A stretch of 40,510 nt of DNA. Origin: Mycobacterium colombiense (GTDB lineage: Bacteria; Actinomycetota; Actinomycetes; Mycobacteriales; Mycobacteriaceae). The notes below the pieces were generated by a model. It was not told where the DNA came from. It made no database searches and saw only the letters and a program-made list of their open reading frames with translations. This document shows, piece by piece, positions 14,493 through 23,408 of this stretch; the first letter of the stretch is position 1, and each line of letters opens with the position of its first letter. The DNA lies in the NCBI RefSeq assembly GCF_001665835.1, contig NZ_LZSX01000103.1, positions 1-40,510 of the forward strand, written 5' to 3'. Position numbers and translations under genes: made by a program.

Positions 14493-17400
14493 GCCGACTG
14501 ATCTTCGAAACGCGCCGCCGCCTGGCGCCGCCGGTGACCCGCAAGGGCACCATCGCCATCGAGGCGCCACCCGAGTTGCCCCGGGTAATTCCGCCGTCGT
14601 TCCTGCGTCGCGCGATGCCCTACGTGCTGGTGATCCTGATCGTCGGCATGATCGTCGCCCTGTTCGCCACCGGGATGCGGCTGATCTCTCCGCAGACGCT
14701 GTTCTTCCCGTTCGTGCTGTTGCTCGCCGCGACCGCCATGTATCGCGGCAACGACAACAAGACACGCACCGAGGAGGTCGACGCCGAACGCGCCGACTAC
14801 CTGCGCTACCTGTCGGTGGTCCGGGACAACATCCGCACCCAGGCCACCGCGCAGCGCGCCGCGGCGCAGTGGTCCCACCCGGAGCCGTCCGCGCTGGCGA
14901 CCATGCCGGGATCGCGCCGCCAGTGGGAGCGTGACCCGCACGACCCCGACTTCCTGGTGCTGCGGGCCGGTCGGCATCACGTGCCACTGGCCACTACCCT
15001 GCGGGTCAACGACACCGCGGACGAAATCGACCTGGAGCCGGTGTCGCACAGTGCATTACGCAGCCTGCTCGACACCCACCGCACCGTGCGCGACGTGCCG
15101 ACCGGGATCGACCTGACCAAGGTTTCCCGGATCACCGTGCTGGGTGCGGAGGACGAGGCGCGGGCGGCGCTGCGCGCCTGGGTCGCTCAGGCGGTGACCT
15201 GGCACGACCCCACCGTGCTCGGGGTCGCGCTGGTCACCCCGAATCTGGAGAGCCCGGACTGGTCCTGGCTGAAGTGGTTGCCGCACATCGACGTTCCGGG
15301 TGAGCTCGACGGGGTCGGGCCGGCCCGCAACATGTCGACCAACGTCGACGACCTGGTCGCCGGGCTGGGTTCGGCGCTCGTCGACCGTCCGGCGTTCACC
15401 GGCGAGCCCCCCGATGCGCTGCGTCACCTGCTGATCGTCATCGACGACCCCGACTACGACCTCAACGCGTCGACACTGGCGCTGGGCCGGGCGGGTGTCA
15501 CCGTCGTGCAGCGCAGCACCACGGTGCCGAACCGCGAGCAGTATTCGGATCCGGAAAAGCCGATCCTGCGCGTCTCCGGGCGGGACGGCGAGGGCAGCCG
15601 AGCGGTCGCCATCGAGCGCTGGCAGACCGGTGGCTGGCAGCCCTACATCGACAACGCCGACCAATTCGGCGCCGACGAGGCCGCGCATCTGGCGCGCCAG
15701 TTGGCACGTTGGGACTCCAACCCGACCCACACCGGGCTGCGCTCCGCGGCCACCCGCGGTGCCACGTTCACCACGATGCTGGGCATTTCGGATGCCTCTC
15801 AACTGGACGTGCCGACGCTGTGGGCGCCGCGCCGCCGCGAGGACGAGCTGCGTATACCGATCGGCGTCACCGCGACCGGTGAGCCACTGATGTTCGACCT
15901 GAAGGACGAAGCCGAGGGCGGCATGGGCCCGCACGGGCTGATGATCGGTATGACGGGTTCGGGTAAGTCCCAGACCCTGATGTCGATCCTGTTGTCGCTG
16001 TTGACGACTCATTCGGCCGATCGGTTGATCGTCATCTACGCCGACTTCAAGGGAGAGGCCGGCGCCGACAGCTTCCGTCACTTCCCGCAAGTCGTCGCCG
16101 TCATCTCCAACATGGCCGAGAAGAAGTCGCTGGCCGACCGCTTCGCCGACACGCTGCGCGGCGAGGTGGCTCGTCGGGAGACGCTGCTGCGGGAAGCGGG
16201 CCGCCAGGTCCAGGGCAGCGCGTTCAACTCGGTGGTGGAGTACGAGGCCGCGATCGCCGCCGGACACGACCTGGCGCCGATTCCGACGCTGTTCGTGGTG
16301 GCCGACGAGTTCACCCTGATGCTGGCCGACCACCCCGAATACGCGGAGCTGTTCGATTACGTTGCGCGTAAAGGCCGGTCGTTCCGCATCCACATCCTGT
16401 TCGCGTCGCAGACGCTGGACGTCGGCAAGATCAAGGACATCGACAAGAACACCTCCTACCGCATCGGCTTGAAGGTGGCCAGCCCCAGCGTTTCCCGCCA
16501 GATCATCGGTGTGGAGGACGCCTACCACATCGAGTCCGGCAAGGAGCACAAGGGCGTGGGCTTCTTGGTGCCCGCCCCGGGTGCGACGCCGATCAAGTTC
16601 CGCAGCACCTATGTCGACGGCATCTACGATCCGCCGCAGAAGACCAAATCCTTTGTCGTGCCGTCTATCCCGGAGCCGAAGCTGTTCACGGCCGGGCGCG
16701 TCGAACCGGATCAGGACACCGTGATCACCGCCCCCGAGGAAGACGAATTCACCGGGCCGCCGCGCAAGCTGATCGCCACCATCGGCGACCAGCTGGCAGG
16801 CTACGGGCCGCGGGCGCCGCGGCTCTGGCTGCCGCCGCTGGACGAGCCGATCCCGTTGACCGCCATGCTGGCCCGCGCCGGCGTGCCGCCCCGGCAGTGG
16901 CAGTGGCCGCTCGGCGAGATCGACAAGCCGTTCGAGATGCGCCGCGATCCGCTGGTGTTCGACGCCGCCTCGTCGGCCGGAAACATGGTCATCCACGGTG
17001 GCCCGAAATCTGGCAAGTCGACCGCGCTGCAGACGTTCATCCTGTCGGCGGCCAACCTGCACTCGCCGCGCGAGGTCACCTTCTACTGCCTGGACTACGG
17101 TGGCGGCAAGCTGCGCGCGCTCGAAGACCTGGCGCACGTCGGCAGCGTGGCCTCGGCGCTGGAGCCCGAACGCATCCGGCGCACCTTCGGCGAACTCGAG
17201 CAACTCCTGCTGTCGCGGCAGCGCCGAGAGGCGTTCCGGGACAAGCACGGTGCGGCCCCCGACGACGGGTTCGGCGAGGTGTTCCTGGTCATCGACAACC
17301 TGTATGCGTTCGGCCGGGACAACACCGACCAGTTCAACACTCGAAACCCGTTGCTGGCCAGGGTCAGCGAGCTGGTCAACATCGGTCTCGCGTACGGCAT

Positions 17401-18481
17401 TCACGTCGTCATCACCACCCCCAGCTGGCTCGAGGTTCCGCTGGCCATGCGCGACGGCCTCGGATTGCGGCTCGAGCTCAAGCTGCACGACCCCCGGGAC
17501 AGCAACGTGCGGGTGGTCGGCGCCCTGCGCCGCCCCGCCGAGGCGGTGCCGCACGACCAGCCGGGACGCGGATTGACCATGGCCGCAGAGCATTTCCTGT
17601 TCGCCGCCCCCGAGCTGGACCAGGTCGCGGCGCTCAATGCGCGCTACCCCGGCGTCACCGCGCCGCCGGTGCGGCTGCTGCCGACCAACCTGGTGCCGGA
17701 AGCGGTCGGGTCGCTGTATCGCGGGCCGGAGCAGGTTGTCATCGGCCAGCGCGAGGAGGACCTCGCGCCGGTGGTGGTCAACTTCGCCGAGAACCCGCTG
17801 CTGATGGTGTTCGGCGACAGCAAGTCCGGGAAGACCACGCTGCTGCGCCATCTCATTCGCACGGTGCGGGAGCACTCCACGCCCGACCAGGTGGCCTTCA
17901 CGGTGCTGGACCGGCGGCTGCACCTCGTCGACGAGCCGCTGTTCGCCGACAATGAGTACACCGCCAACATCGACCGCATCATCCCGGCGATGCTGGGGCT
18001 GGCCAACCTCATCGAATCGCGTCGGCCACCGGCCGGATTGTCACCCGGCGAGCTGGCCCACTGGCGCTACGCGGGCCACACCCACTATCTGATCATCGAC
18101 GACGTCGACCAGATACCGGATTCGCCGGCGATGAGCGGCCCCTACGTGGGGCAGCGGCCGTGGACCGCGCTGATCGGATTGCTCTCGCAGGCGGCCGATT
18201 TGGGCCTGCGGGTGATCGTCACGGCACGTGCCACCGGCTCGGGGCACGCGTTGATGACCAACCCGCTGCTGCGCCGGTTCAACGACCTGCAGGCGACCAC
18301 GTTGATGCTCGCGGGTAACCCGCAGGACAGCGGCAAGATCCGCGGTCAGCGGTTCGGCCGGTTGCCTGCCGGGCGGGCGATCCTGCTGGGCGACAGCGAC
18401 GCTCCGACGTACGTGCAGTTGGTCAACCCGTTGGTCGGGGAGTCCGTGATAGAGGGCGCTACAGACGGTTTCGCCCACTGA
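14489..18481 (+). CDS. eccC3: ESX-3 FtsK/SpoIIIE-type motor EccC3
   Basis: 1330 residues with two N-terminal transmembrane helices (about 40-85), a DUF domain and three tandem FtsK/SpoIIIE ATPase domains. All three Walker A motifs are visible: GMTGSGKS at 487-494, GGPKSGKS at 837-844 and GDSKSGKT at 1109-1116. The first domain has 'VVADEF' as Walker B. This is the motor that recognises secreted PE/PPE and Esx pairs and drives export. It starts inside the eccB3 stop. A 43-bp gap then leads to PE5. The long antisense frame across it is a codon-bias shadow. Confidence 0.97.
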   Translation: MSRLIFETRRRLAPPVTRKGTIAIEAPPELPRVIPPSFLRRAMPYVLVILIVGMIVALFATGMRLISPQTLFFPFVLLLAATAMYRGNDNKTRTEEVDAERADYLRYLSVVRDNIRTQATAQRAAAQWSHPEPSALATMPGSRRQWERDPHDPDFLVLRAGRHHVPLATTLRVNDTADEIDLEPVSHSALRSLLDTHRTVRDVPTGIDLTKVSRITVLGAEDEARAALRAWVAQAVTWHDPTVLGVALVTPNLESPDWSWLKWLPHIDVPGELDGVGPARNMSTNVDDLVAGLGSALVDRPAFTGEPPDALRHLLIVIDDPDYDLNASTLALGRAGVTVVQRSTTVPNREQYSDPEKPILRVSGRDGEGSRAVAIERWQTGGWQPYIDNADQFGADEAAHLARQLARWDSNPTHTGLRSAATRGATFTTMLGISDASQLDVPTLWAPRRREDELRIPIGVTATGEPLMFDLKDEAEGGMGPHGLMIGMTGSGKSQTLMSILLSLLTTHSADRLIVIYADFKGEAGADSFRHFPQVVAVISNMAEKKSLADRFADTLRGEVARRETLLREAGRQVQGSAFNSVVEYEAAIAAGHDLAPIPTLFVVADEFTLMLADHPEYAELFDYVARKGRSFRIHILFASQTLDVGKIKDIDKNTSYRIGLKVASPSVSRQIIGVEDAYHIESGKEHKGVGFLVPAPGATPIKFRSTYVDGIYDPPQKTKSFVVPSIPEPKLFTAGRVEPDQDTVITAPEEDEFTGPPRKLIATIGDQLAGYGPRAPRLWLPPLDEPIPLTAMLARAGVPPRQWQWPLGEIDKPFEMRRDPLVFDAASSAGNMVIHGGPKSGKSTALQTFILSAANLHSPREVTFYCLDYGGGKLRALEDLAHVGSVASALEPERIRRTFGELEQLLLSRQRREAFRDKHGAAPDDGFGEVFLVIDNLYAFGRDNTDQFNTRNPLLARVSELVNIGLAYGIHVVITTPSWLEVPLAMRDGLGLRLELKLHDPRDSNVRVVGALRRPAEAVPHDQPGRGLTMAAEHFLFAAPELDQVAALNARYPGVTAPPVRLLPTNLVPEAVGSLYRGPEQVVIGQREEDLAPVVVNFAENPLLMVFGDSKSGKTTLLRHLIRTVREHSTPDQVAFTVLDRRLHLVDEPLFADNEYTANIDRIIPAMLGLANLIESRRPPAGLSPGELAHWRYAGHTHYLIIDDVDQIPDSPAMSGPYVGQRPWTALIGLLSQAADLGLRVIVTARATGSGHALMTNPLLRRFNDLQATTLMLAGNPQDSGKIRGQRFGRLPAGRAILLGDSDAPTYVQLVNPLVGESVIEGATDGFAH

Positions 18482-18524
18482 TGTTTATCCAAGTCCGAAG
18501 AGAAGGACCAGGAAAGGAGTAACC

Positions 18525-18833
18525 ATGACCTTACGAGTGGTTCCCGAAGGTCTGGCCGCGACCAGCGCGGCGGTGGAGGCCCTGACGGCACGGCTGGCGG
18601 CCGCGCATGCGGCGGCGGCTCCGGCGATCACCGCGGTGGTGCCGCCGGCGGTCGATCCGGTATCGCTGCAAACGGCGGTCGGATTCAGCGCCCAGGGCCA
18701 GGAGCACTCCGCCGTGGCCGCCCAGGGCGTCGAAGAGCTTGGCCGCGCCGGCGTCGGCGTCGGACAGGCCGGCGCAAGCTATCTCGCGGGTGACACCGCG
18801 GCCGCGGCGACGTTCGGAATCGCGGGCGCCTGA
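18525..18833 (+). CDS. PE5: PE-family protein PE5
   Basis: 102 residues, the short PE form without a C-terminal extension, matching PE5 of ESX-3 loci. The PE pair is at residues 7-8 ('VVPEGL'), and the C-terminal type VII signal YxxxD appears as YLAGD. A strong GGAAAGGAG ribosome site lies 6-7 bases before the ATG. Its partner PPE4 begins 2 bp after its stop. The pair is expected to form a helical heterodimer held by EspG3 before export through EccC3. Confidence 0.96.
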   Translation: MTLRVVPEGLAATSAAVEALTARLAAAHAAAAPAITAVVPPAVDPVSLQTAVGFSAQGQEHSAVAAQGVEELGRAGVGVGQAGASYLAGDTAAAATFGIAGA

Positions 18834-18835
18834 CG

Positions 18836-20329
18836 ATGACATCCCCCTTCGGACCCATCTGGATGGCTTCGCCACCCGAGGTGCATTCGGCGTTGCTCAG
18901 CGCCGGTCCGGGCCCGGGGCCGCTGTTGGCGGCCGCCGGCGCGTGGACCTCGTTGAGCACCCAATACGCCTCGGCGGCAGCCGAACTCAGTGGGCTGTTG
19001 GGGGAGGCCCAGGCCGGGGCCTGGGAGGGGCCGAGCGCCGAGCAGTACGTGGCGGCCCACCTGCCGTACCTGGCGTGGCTGCAGCAGGCCAGTGTCGACA
19101 GCGCGGGTGCCGCCGCGCAGCAGGAGGTCGCGGCGACCGCCTATACGGCCGCACTGGCGGCCATGCCGACGCTGGTGGAACTGGCCACCAATCACACCGT
19201 GCACGGGGTGTTGGTGGGGACGAATTTCTTTGGCATCAATACCATTCCGATCGCGGTCAACGAGGCCGACTACGCGCGGATGTGGGTCCAGGCCGCCACC
19301 ACCATGGGCACCTACCAGGCCGTGTCGGGCTCGGCCCTGGCCGCGGCGCCGCGCACCATGGCGGCGCCTACCATCGTGAATCCCGGCGGCCAAGCCAACA
19401 GCCTCGCGTCCAACGCCACGCAGAACAGCACCGGGGATTGGTGGCAGAACTTCATCCAGCAGCTGTCCAAGTTCTTCCAGGACTTCTTCCAGAACATCCA
19501 GCAGATGATGCAGAACTTCTTCTCGAATCTGCCTGCGTTCCTGGCCGCCAACGGACCGCTGCTGTTCTTCGTCGCCTACCAAGTGTTTTTCAACGCGGTC
19601 GGGTGGCCGACCTGGGGCGCGATCCTCACCGCACCGCTCCTGATCCCGCTGCTGCTGGGCATCGGGCTCAGCTCCCTGCTCACCACGCCCGTCGAGGCCG
19701 CGCCGGATGCCGCCCCCGCGGTCGTGGCCCCCGTACTGACATCGAACAAGCCGCCGTCCATGCTGCCGGCGGTCGCGCTGGCCCCGACGGTGGCGACTCC
19801 GGCCGGGGCCCCGGCCACCACGGTCGCCGCGGGTTCCGGTGCGCCCGCCGCGCCGGCGCCGGCGGCCGCGGCCGGCAACTTCGCCTATCTGATCGCCATG
19901 GGCGGTGACCCGGACGCCGGCGTCGGACCCACGCTGGGTGGCCGCGGCGGGGCCAAGGCTCCCGCGGCGACCATCCCGGCGGCCGGCGCCGCAGCGGCGA
20001 GCCGGGCCGAGTCCCGGGCCCGGCGCCGCCGGCGGGCCGCGCTGCACGACCACGCCGACGAGTTCGCGGACATGGACTCCGATTTCGGTGTGCCGCCCGA
20101 CTTCGGCGACGAGGAGGAGCTGGCCGCGGCCGCCGCGTCCGCCCAGGGCGCCGGGGCGCTGGGGTTCGCCGGAACCACGCAGCGGCAGAAGGCATTTCAT
20201 GCGGCCGGATTGACCAAGCTGGCTGACGACGACTTCGGCGGCGGCCCGCGCATGCCAATGGTGCCCGGGACGTGGGAGCACGAGGCCGGTAACGGAACGG
20301 GCTCAACCGAGCCGGGGAAAGGGGGGTAA
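18836..20329 (+). CDS. PPE4: PPE-family protein PPE4
   Basis: 497 residues. The N-terminal PPE domain (PPE at about 12-14, 'GAWEGPSAEQY', 'NFFGINTIPIAVNEADYARMW') is followed by a hydrophobic segment around residues 230-285, an Ala/Pro-rich linker, a basic cluster 'RAESRARRRRRAALHDHADEF' and the C-terminus 'LGFAGTTQRQ...MPMVPGTWEHE'. It pairs with PE5 and is an ESX-3 substrate; in M. tuberculosis this pair is linked to iron acquisition. The upstream PPE at 9120-10589 shares the same layout at both ends and is likely a duplicate. Confidence 0.95.
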   Translation: MTSPFGPIWMASPPEVHSALLSAGPGPGPLLAAAGAWTSLSTQYASAAAELSGLLGEAQAGAWEGPSAEQYVAAHLPYLAWLQQASVDSAGAAAQQEVAATAYTAALAAMPTLVELATNHTVHGVLVGTNFFGINTIPIAVNEADYARMWVQAATTMGTYQAVSGSALAAAPRTMAAPTIVNPGGQANSLASNATQNSTGDWWQNFIQQLSKFFQDFFQNIQQMMQNFFSNLPAFLAANGPLLFFVAYQVFFNAVGWPTWGAILTAPLLIPLLLGIGLSSLLTTPVEAAPDAAPAVVAPVLTSNKPPSMLPAVALAPTVATPAGAPATTVAAGSGAPAAPAPAAAAGNFAYLIAMGGDPDAGVGPTLGGRGGAKAPAATIPAAGAAAASRAESRARRRRRAALHDHADEFADMDSDFGVPPDFGDEEELAAAAASAQGAGALGFAGTTQRQKAFHAAGLTKLADDDFGGGPRMPMVPGTWEHEAGNGTGSTEPGKGG

Positions 20330-20392
20330 GGCGCTCAGTCAGATGAACGTGAATTACCGAAACCCCAACGGACGCAACAGAAAGGAATCAAC

Positions 20393-20686
20393 ATGAGTAT
20401 GTTGGACGCTCACATTCCGCAGTTGGTGGCCGCACAGTCGGCCTTCAGCGCCAAGGCGGCCTTGATGCGCAGCACGATCAGCCAGGCCGAGCAGGAAGCG
20501 ATGTCGGCGCAGGCGTTCCACCAGGGCGAGTCCTCGGCCGCCTTCCAGGCCGCGCACGCACGGTTCGTCGAGGTCGCCGCGCGGGTCAACACCCTGCTCG
20601 ACATCGCCCAGGCCAACCTCGGGGACGCCGCCGGGACCTACGTGGCCGCGGACGCCGCCGCCGCATCCGGCTACACCGCGTTCTGA
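20393..20686 (+). CDS. esxG: ESX-3 secreted protein EsxG
   Basis: 97 residues, a WXG100-family helical hairpin. As in other EsxG proteins the central turn is not a classical WxG; here it reads 'AFHQGESSAAF'. The C-terminal secretion signal YxxxD is YVAAD. A GAAAGGA ribosome site precedes the ATG at 20393. It is followed 32 bp later by esxH, with which it forms a 1:1 secreted complex that restricts phagosomal repair and takes part in metal acquisition in pathogenic mycobacteria. The sequence looks normal for the family. Confidence 0.97.
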   Translation: MSMLDAHIPQLVAAQSAFSAKAALMRSTISQAEQEAMSAQAFHQGESSAAFQAAHARFVEVAARVNTLLDIAQANLGDAAGTYVAADAAAASGYTAF

Positions 20687-20718
20687 TCACACCGCTAGCA
20701 ACCGCGAAAGGACTTGTC

Positions 20719-21009
20719 ATGTCGCAGATCATGTACAACTACCCGGCGATGCTGAGCCACGCCGCCGACATGTCCGGCTACGCCGGCACCATGCAGGGGC
20801 TCGGTTCCGATATCGCCAGCGAGCAGGCCACGCTGTCCAACGCCTGGCAGGGTGACACCGGTATGACCTACCAGGTGTGGCAGGCCCAGTGGAACCAGGC
20901 GATGGAAAGCCTGGTGCGCGCCTACCAGTCGATGGCGAGCACCCACGAGGCGAACACCATGTCGATGCTGGCGCGCGACCAGGCCGAAGCCGCCAAATGG
21001 GGCGGTTAG
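20719..21009 (+). CDS. esxH: ESX-3 secreted protein EsxH (TB10.4)
   Basis: 96 residues, WXG100 family, with WQG at residues 43-45 between two helices. M. tuberculosis EsxH has a zinc site built from His14, His70, His76 and Glu77. Here His14, His76 and Glu77 are kept but residue 70 is Gln ('RAYQSMASTHE'). Weaker or altered metal binding is possible; the change may be common in non-tuberculous species. A GAAAGGA ribosome site precedes the ATG. It is expected to be secreted as a heterodimer with EsxG. Confidence 0.97.
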   Translation: MSQIMYNYPAMLSHAADMSGYAGTMQGLGSDIASEQATLSNAWQGDTGMTYQVWQAQWNQAMESLVRAYQSMASTHEANTMSMLARDQAEAAKWGG

Positions 21010-21020
21010 TTCTCAGCTGA

Positions 21021-21908
21021 ATGAACGCATCACCCAACGCCGTCGAACTGACGGTCGATCACGCTTGGTTCATCGCGGAAACGATTGGGGCGGGGAGCTT
21101 TCCCTGGGTATTGGCCATCACCTCGCCCTATCGTGATGCCGCGGAACGCAACGCGTTCCTCGACCGTCAGAAGGCTGAGCTGACCGAACTGGGTCTGGTC
21201 TCAGAAGGCGGACTCGTCAACCCCGCGGTCGCCGAGTGGATCAAGGTGGTGTGTTTTCCCCAGCGGTGGCTGGACCTGCGTTATGTCGGTCCCGCCAAGG
21301 ACACCGGTGAGGGCGGCGGCGCCGAGTTGCTGCGCGGCGTCGTCGCGCAGCGCACCGGTGTGGCCGGCAAGCCGTCGCTGACCGTCGTCGCGTTGCGCAG
21401 CGCCCAGCTGATCACGTTCACCGCCATGGACATCGACGATCCGCGTGCGCTGGTGCCGGTGCTCACCGTCGGCCTGGCGCAGCGCCCACCCGCCCGGTTC
21501 GACGAGTTCAGCCTGCCGACGCGGGTCGGTGCCCGAGCCGACGAACGACTGCGTTCGGGCGCTCCGCTCGTCGAAGTCCTTGACTACCTGGGTATTCCAC
21601 AATCGGCACGAAGGGTGGTGGAATCGGTGTTCAACGGACCGCGCAGCTACGTCGAGATCGTCGCCGGCTGCCACCGCGACGGCCGGCACTCCACCAGCGA
21701 GGTGGGGATGAGCATCGTTGACGCACGCGAGGGGCGGGTGCTGGTCAGTCCGTCCCGCGCCTTCGACGGCGAGTGGGTTTCGACCTTCGCGCCCGGTACA
21801 CCATTCGCGATCGCCGTCGCGATTGAACAACTGACCGCCCTACTGCCAGACGCCGGATGGTTCTCCGAACACCGGTTAGCCCGAGATTTTTCCATCCAAC
21901 ATTCATAG
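21021..21908 (+). CDS. espG3: ESX-3 chaperone EspG3
   Basis: 295 residues, the cytosolic EspG-family chaperone that binds the tip of cognate PPE proteins (PPE4 here) and delivers PE/PPE pairs to the secretion machine. The family start 'AVELTVDHAWFIAETIGAG' and the central 'GARADERLRSGAPLVEVLDYLGIPQSARRVVESVF' segment are recognisable. The ATG lies 12 bp after esxH, within the same operon. Nothing unusual is seen in the protein. Between its stop and eccD3 lies a short leader ORF. Confidence 0.96.
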   Translation: MNASPNAVELTVDHAWFIAETIGAGSFPWVLAITSPYRDAAERNAFLDRQKAELTELGLVSEGGLVNPAVAEWIKVVCFPQRWLDLRYVGPAKDTGEGGGAELLRGVVAQRTGVAGKPSLTVVALRSAQLITFTAMDIDDPRALVPVLTVGLAQRPPARFDEFSLPTRVGARADERLRSGAPLVEVLDYLGIPQSARRVVESVFNGPRSYVEIVAGCHRDGRHSTSEVGMSIVDAREGRVLVSPSRAFDGEWVSTFAPGTPFAIAVAIEQLTALLPDAGWFSEHRLARDFSIQHS

Positions 21909-21927
21909 AAAAAGAGAAGAGAGCACG

Positions 21928-21969
21928 ATGTTCGAGCAACGGCCACAACACGTTTCGAGGGTCCGGTGA
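21928..21969 (+). other. Thirteen-codon leader ORF overlapping the eccD3 start
   Basis: ATG at 21928 follows a purine-rich AGAGAAGAGAG site. It encodes MFEQRPQHVSRVR and stops at TGA 21967-21969, overlapping the eccD3 GTG in a GTGA junction. The eccD3 start itself has only a weak ribosome site, so re-initiation after this leader is a plausible way to translate eccD3. It may be chance; conservation across species would decide. Confidence 0.4.
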
Positions 21970-23408
21970 CGTCCGGAACCGTCATGCCGATCGTCCGCGT
22001 GGCAATCCTCGCGGACAGCAGGTTGACGGAAATGGCCTTGCCCGCGGAGCTGCCGCTGCGCGAAATCCTGCCCGCCGTCCAGCGTCTGGTGGTCCCCGCC
22101 GCGACCAACGGTGACTCGGAAGACGGTGCCGCCGGGCGCGGGGCCGCCGAGATCGGCGCGGCAACCCAGCTGAGTCTGGCCCCCATCGGTGGCGCGCCGT
22201 TCAGCCTGGACGCCAGCCTGGACACGGTCGGAGTCGTCGACGGCGACCTGCTGGCGCTGCAAGCGGTGCCGGTCGGTCCGGCCGCGCCCGGCATCGTCGA
22301 GGACATCGCCGACGCGGCCATGATTTTCTCGACCTCCCGGCTCAGGCCTTGGGGCACAACGCATATTCAGCGTGCCGCCCTGGCCGCGGCAATCGCGGTG
22401 GCGTTCCTGGCCACCGGGCTGGCGGTCACCTACCGGGTGGCCACCGGCGCGCTGCTGGGACTGGTCGCCGTCAGCGCGGTCGCGGCGTTGACCGCGATCG
22501 TCGGCCTGCTGGTCACCGCGCGCTCGGCGCGCACCGGAATGGCGCTCTCGATCGCCGCGCTGGCGCCCGTCGCCGCCGCACTCGCGCTGGCCGTGCCGGG
22601 CAGATTCGGCCCCGCCCAGTTGACGCTGGCCGCGGCCGGTGTCACCGCGTGGTCGCTCATCGCATTGATGGCGCCCAGCGCCGAACGTGAACGCATCGCC
22701 GGCTTCTTCACCGCGACCGCGGTGGTGGGGGCCGGGGTGCTGCTGGCCGCCGGCGCCGAATTGCTCTGGCACCTCAAGCCGATCGCCATCGGATGCGGGC
22801 TGATCGTGGCGGCGCTGCTCGTCACCATCGAGGCGGCCCAACTGTCCGCACTGTGGGCGCGCTTCCCGTTGCCGGTCATCCCGGCGCCCGGGGACCCCAC
22901 CCCGTCGGCGCCGTCACTGCAGGTTCTCGAAGACCTGCCGCGCCGGGTCCGGATCAGCGACGCGCATCAGAGCGGATTCATCGCCGCCGCGGTGCTACTC
23001 AGCGTCCTGGGGTCGGTCGCGATCGCGCTGCGGCCCGAGGCGCTCAGCGGTGCGGGCTGGTACGTGGTGGCGGCCACCGCTGCGACCTCCGTGCTGCGCG
23101 CCCGCGTGTGGGACTCGGCCGCGTGCAAGGCGTGGCTGCTCGCCCAGCCCTTCCTGGCCGCCGGCGTGCTGCTGGTGCTCTACACCTCGACCGGACGCTA
23201 CGCCGCCGCCCTGGGCGCGGTGCTGGTGCTGCTGGTGCTCGTGGCGGTGTGGATCGTGGTGGCGCTGAACCCGGGTATCGCTGCGCCGGAGAGCTATTCG
23301 CTGCCGGTTCGCCGGCTGGTGGGCTTCGCCGCGACCGGACTCGACGCTTCGCTGATCCCCGTCATGGCGTTCGTGATCGGCCTGTTCAGCTGGGTGCTCA
23401 ATCGATGA
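21966..23408 (+). CDS. eccD3: ESX-3 membrane channel component EccD3
   Basis: 480 residues. An N-terminal ubiquitin-like cytosolic domain (about 8-90, starting 'MPIVRVAILADSRLTEMALP') is followed by some eleven hydrophobic helices from about residue 130 to the end. EccD is the polytopic subunit that lines the ESX membrane complex and dimerises. I kept the GTG at 21966 because it overlaps a leader ORF stop; the ATG at 21984 is an alternative with no better ribosome site. The stop overlaps the mycP3 ATG (ATGA). Confidence 0.96.
   Translation: MTSGTVMPIVRVAILADSRLTEMALPAELPLREILPAVQRLVVPAATNGDSEDGAAGRGAAEIGAATQLSLAPIGGAPFSLDASLDTVGVVDGDLLALQAVPVGPAAPGIVEDIADAAMIFSTSRLRPWGTTHIQRAALAAAIAVAFLATGLAVTYRVATGALLGLVAVSAVAALTAIVGLLVTARSARTGMALSIAALAPVAAALALAVPGRFGPAQLTLAAAGVTAWSLIALMAPSAERERIAGFFTATAVVGAGVLLAAGAELLWHLKPIAIGCGLIVAALLVTIEAAQLSALWARFPLPVIPAPGDPTPSAPSLQVLEDLPRRVRISDAHQSGFIAAAVLLSVLGSVAIALRPEALSGAGWYVVAATAATSVLRARVWDSAACKAWLLAQPFLAAGVLLVLYTSTGRYAAALGAVLVLLVLVAVWIVVALNPGIAAPESYSLPVRRLVGFAATGLDASLIPVMAFVIGLFSWVLNR

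Noticed and set aside
15056..17923. 955-codon antisense frame across eccC3
   Set aside because: Arg/Gln/Gly-rich product typical of the antisense of high-GC coding DNA; the sense strand encodes a clear three-domain EccC3.
22793..23404. Upstream extension of mycP3
   Set aside because: A shadow of eccD3; the signal peptide begins at ATG 23405.
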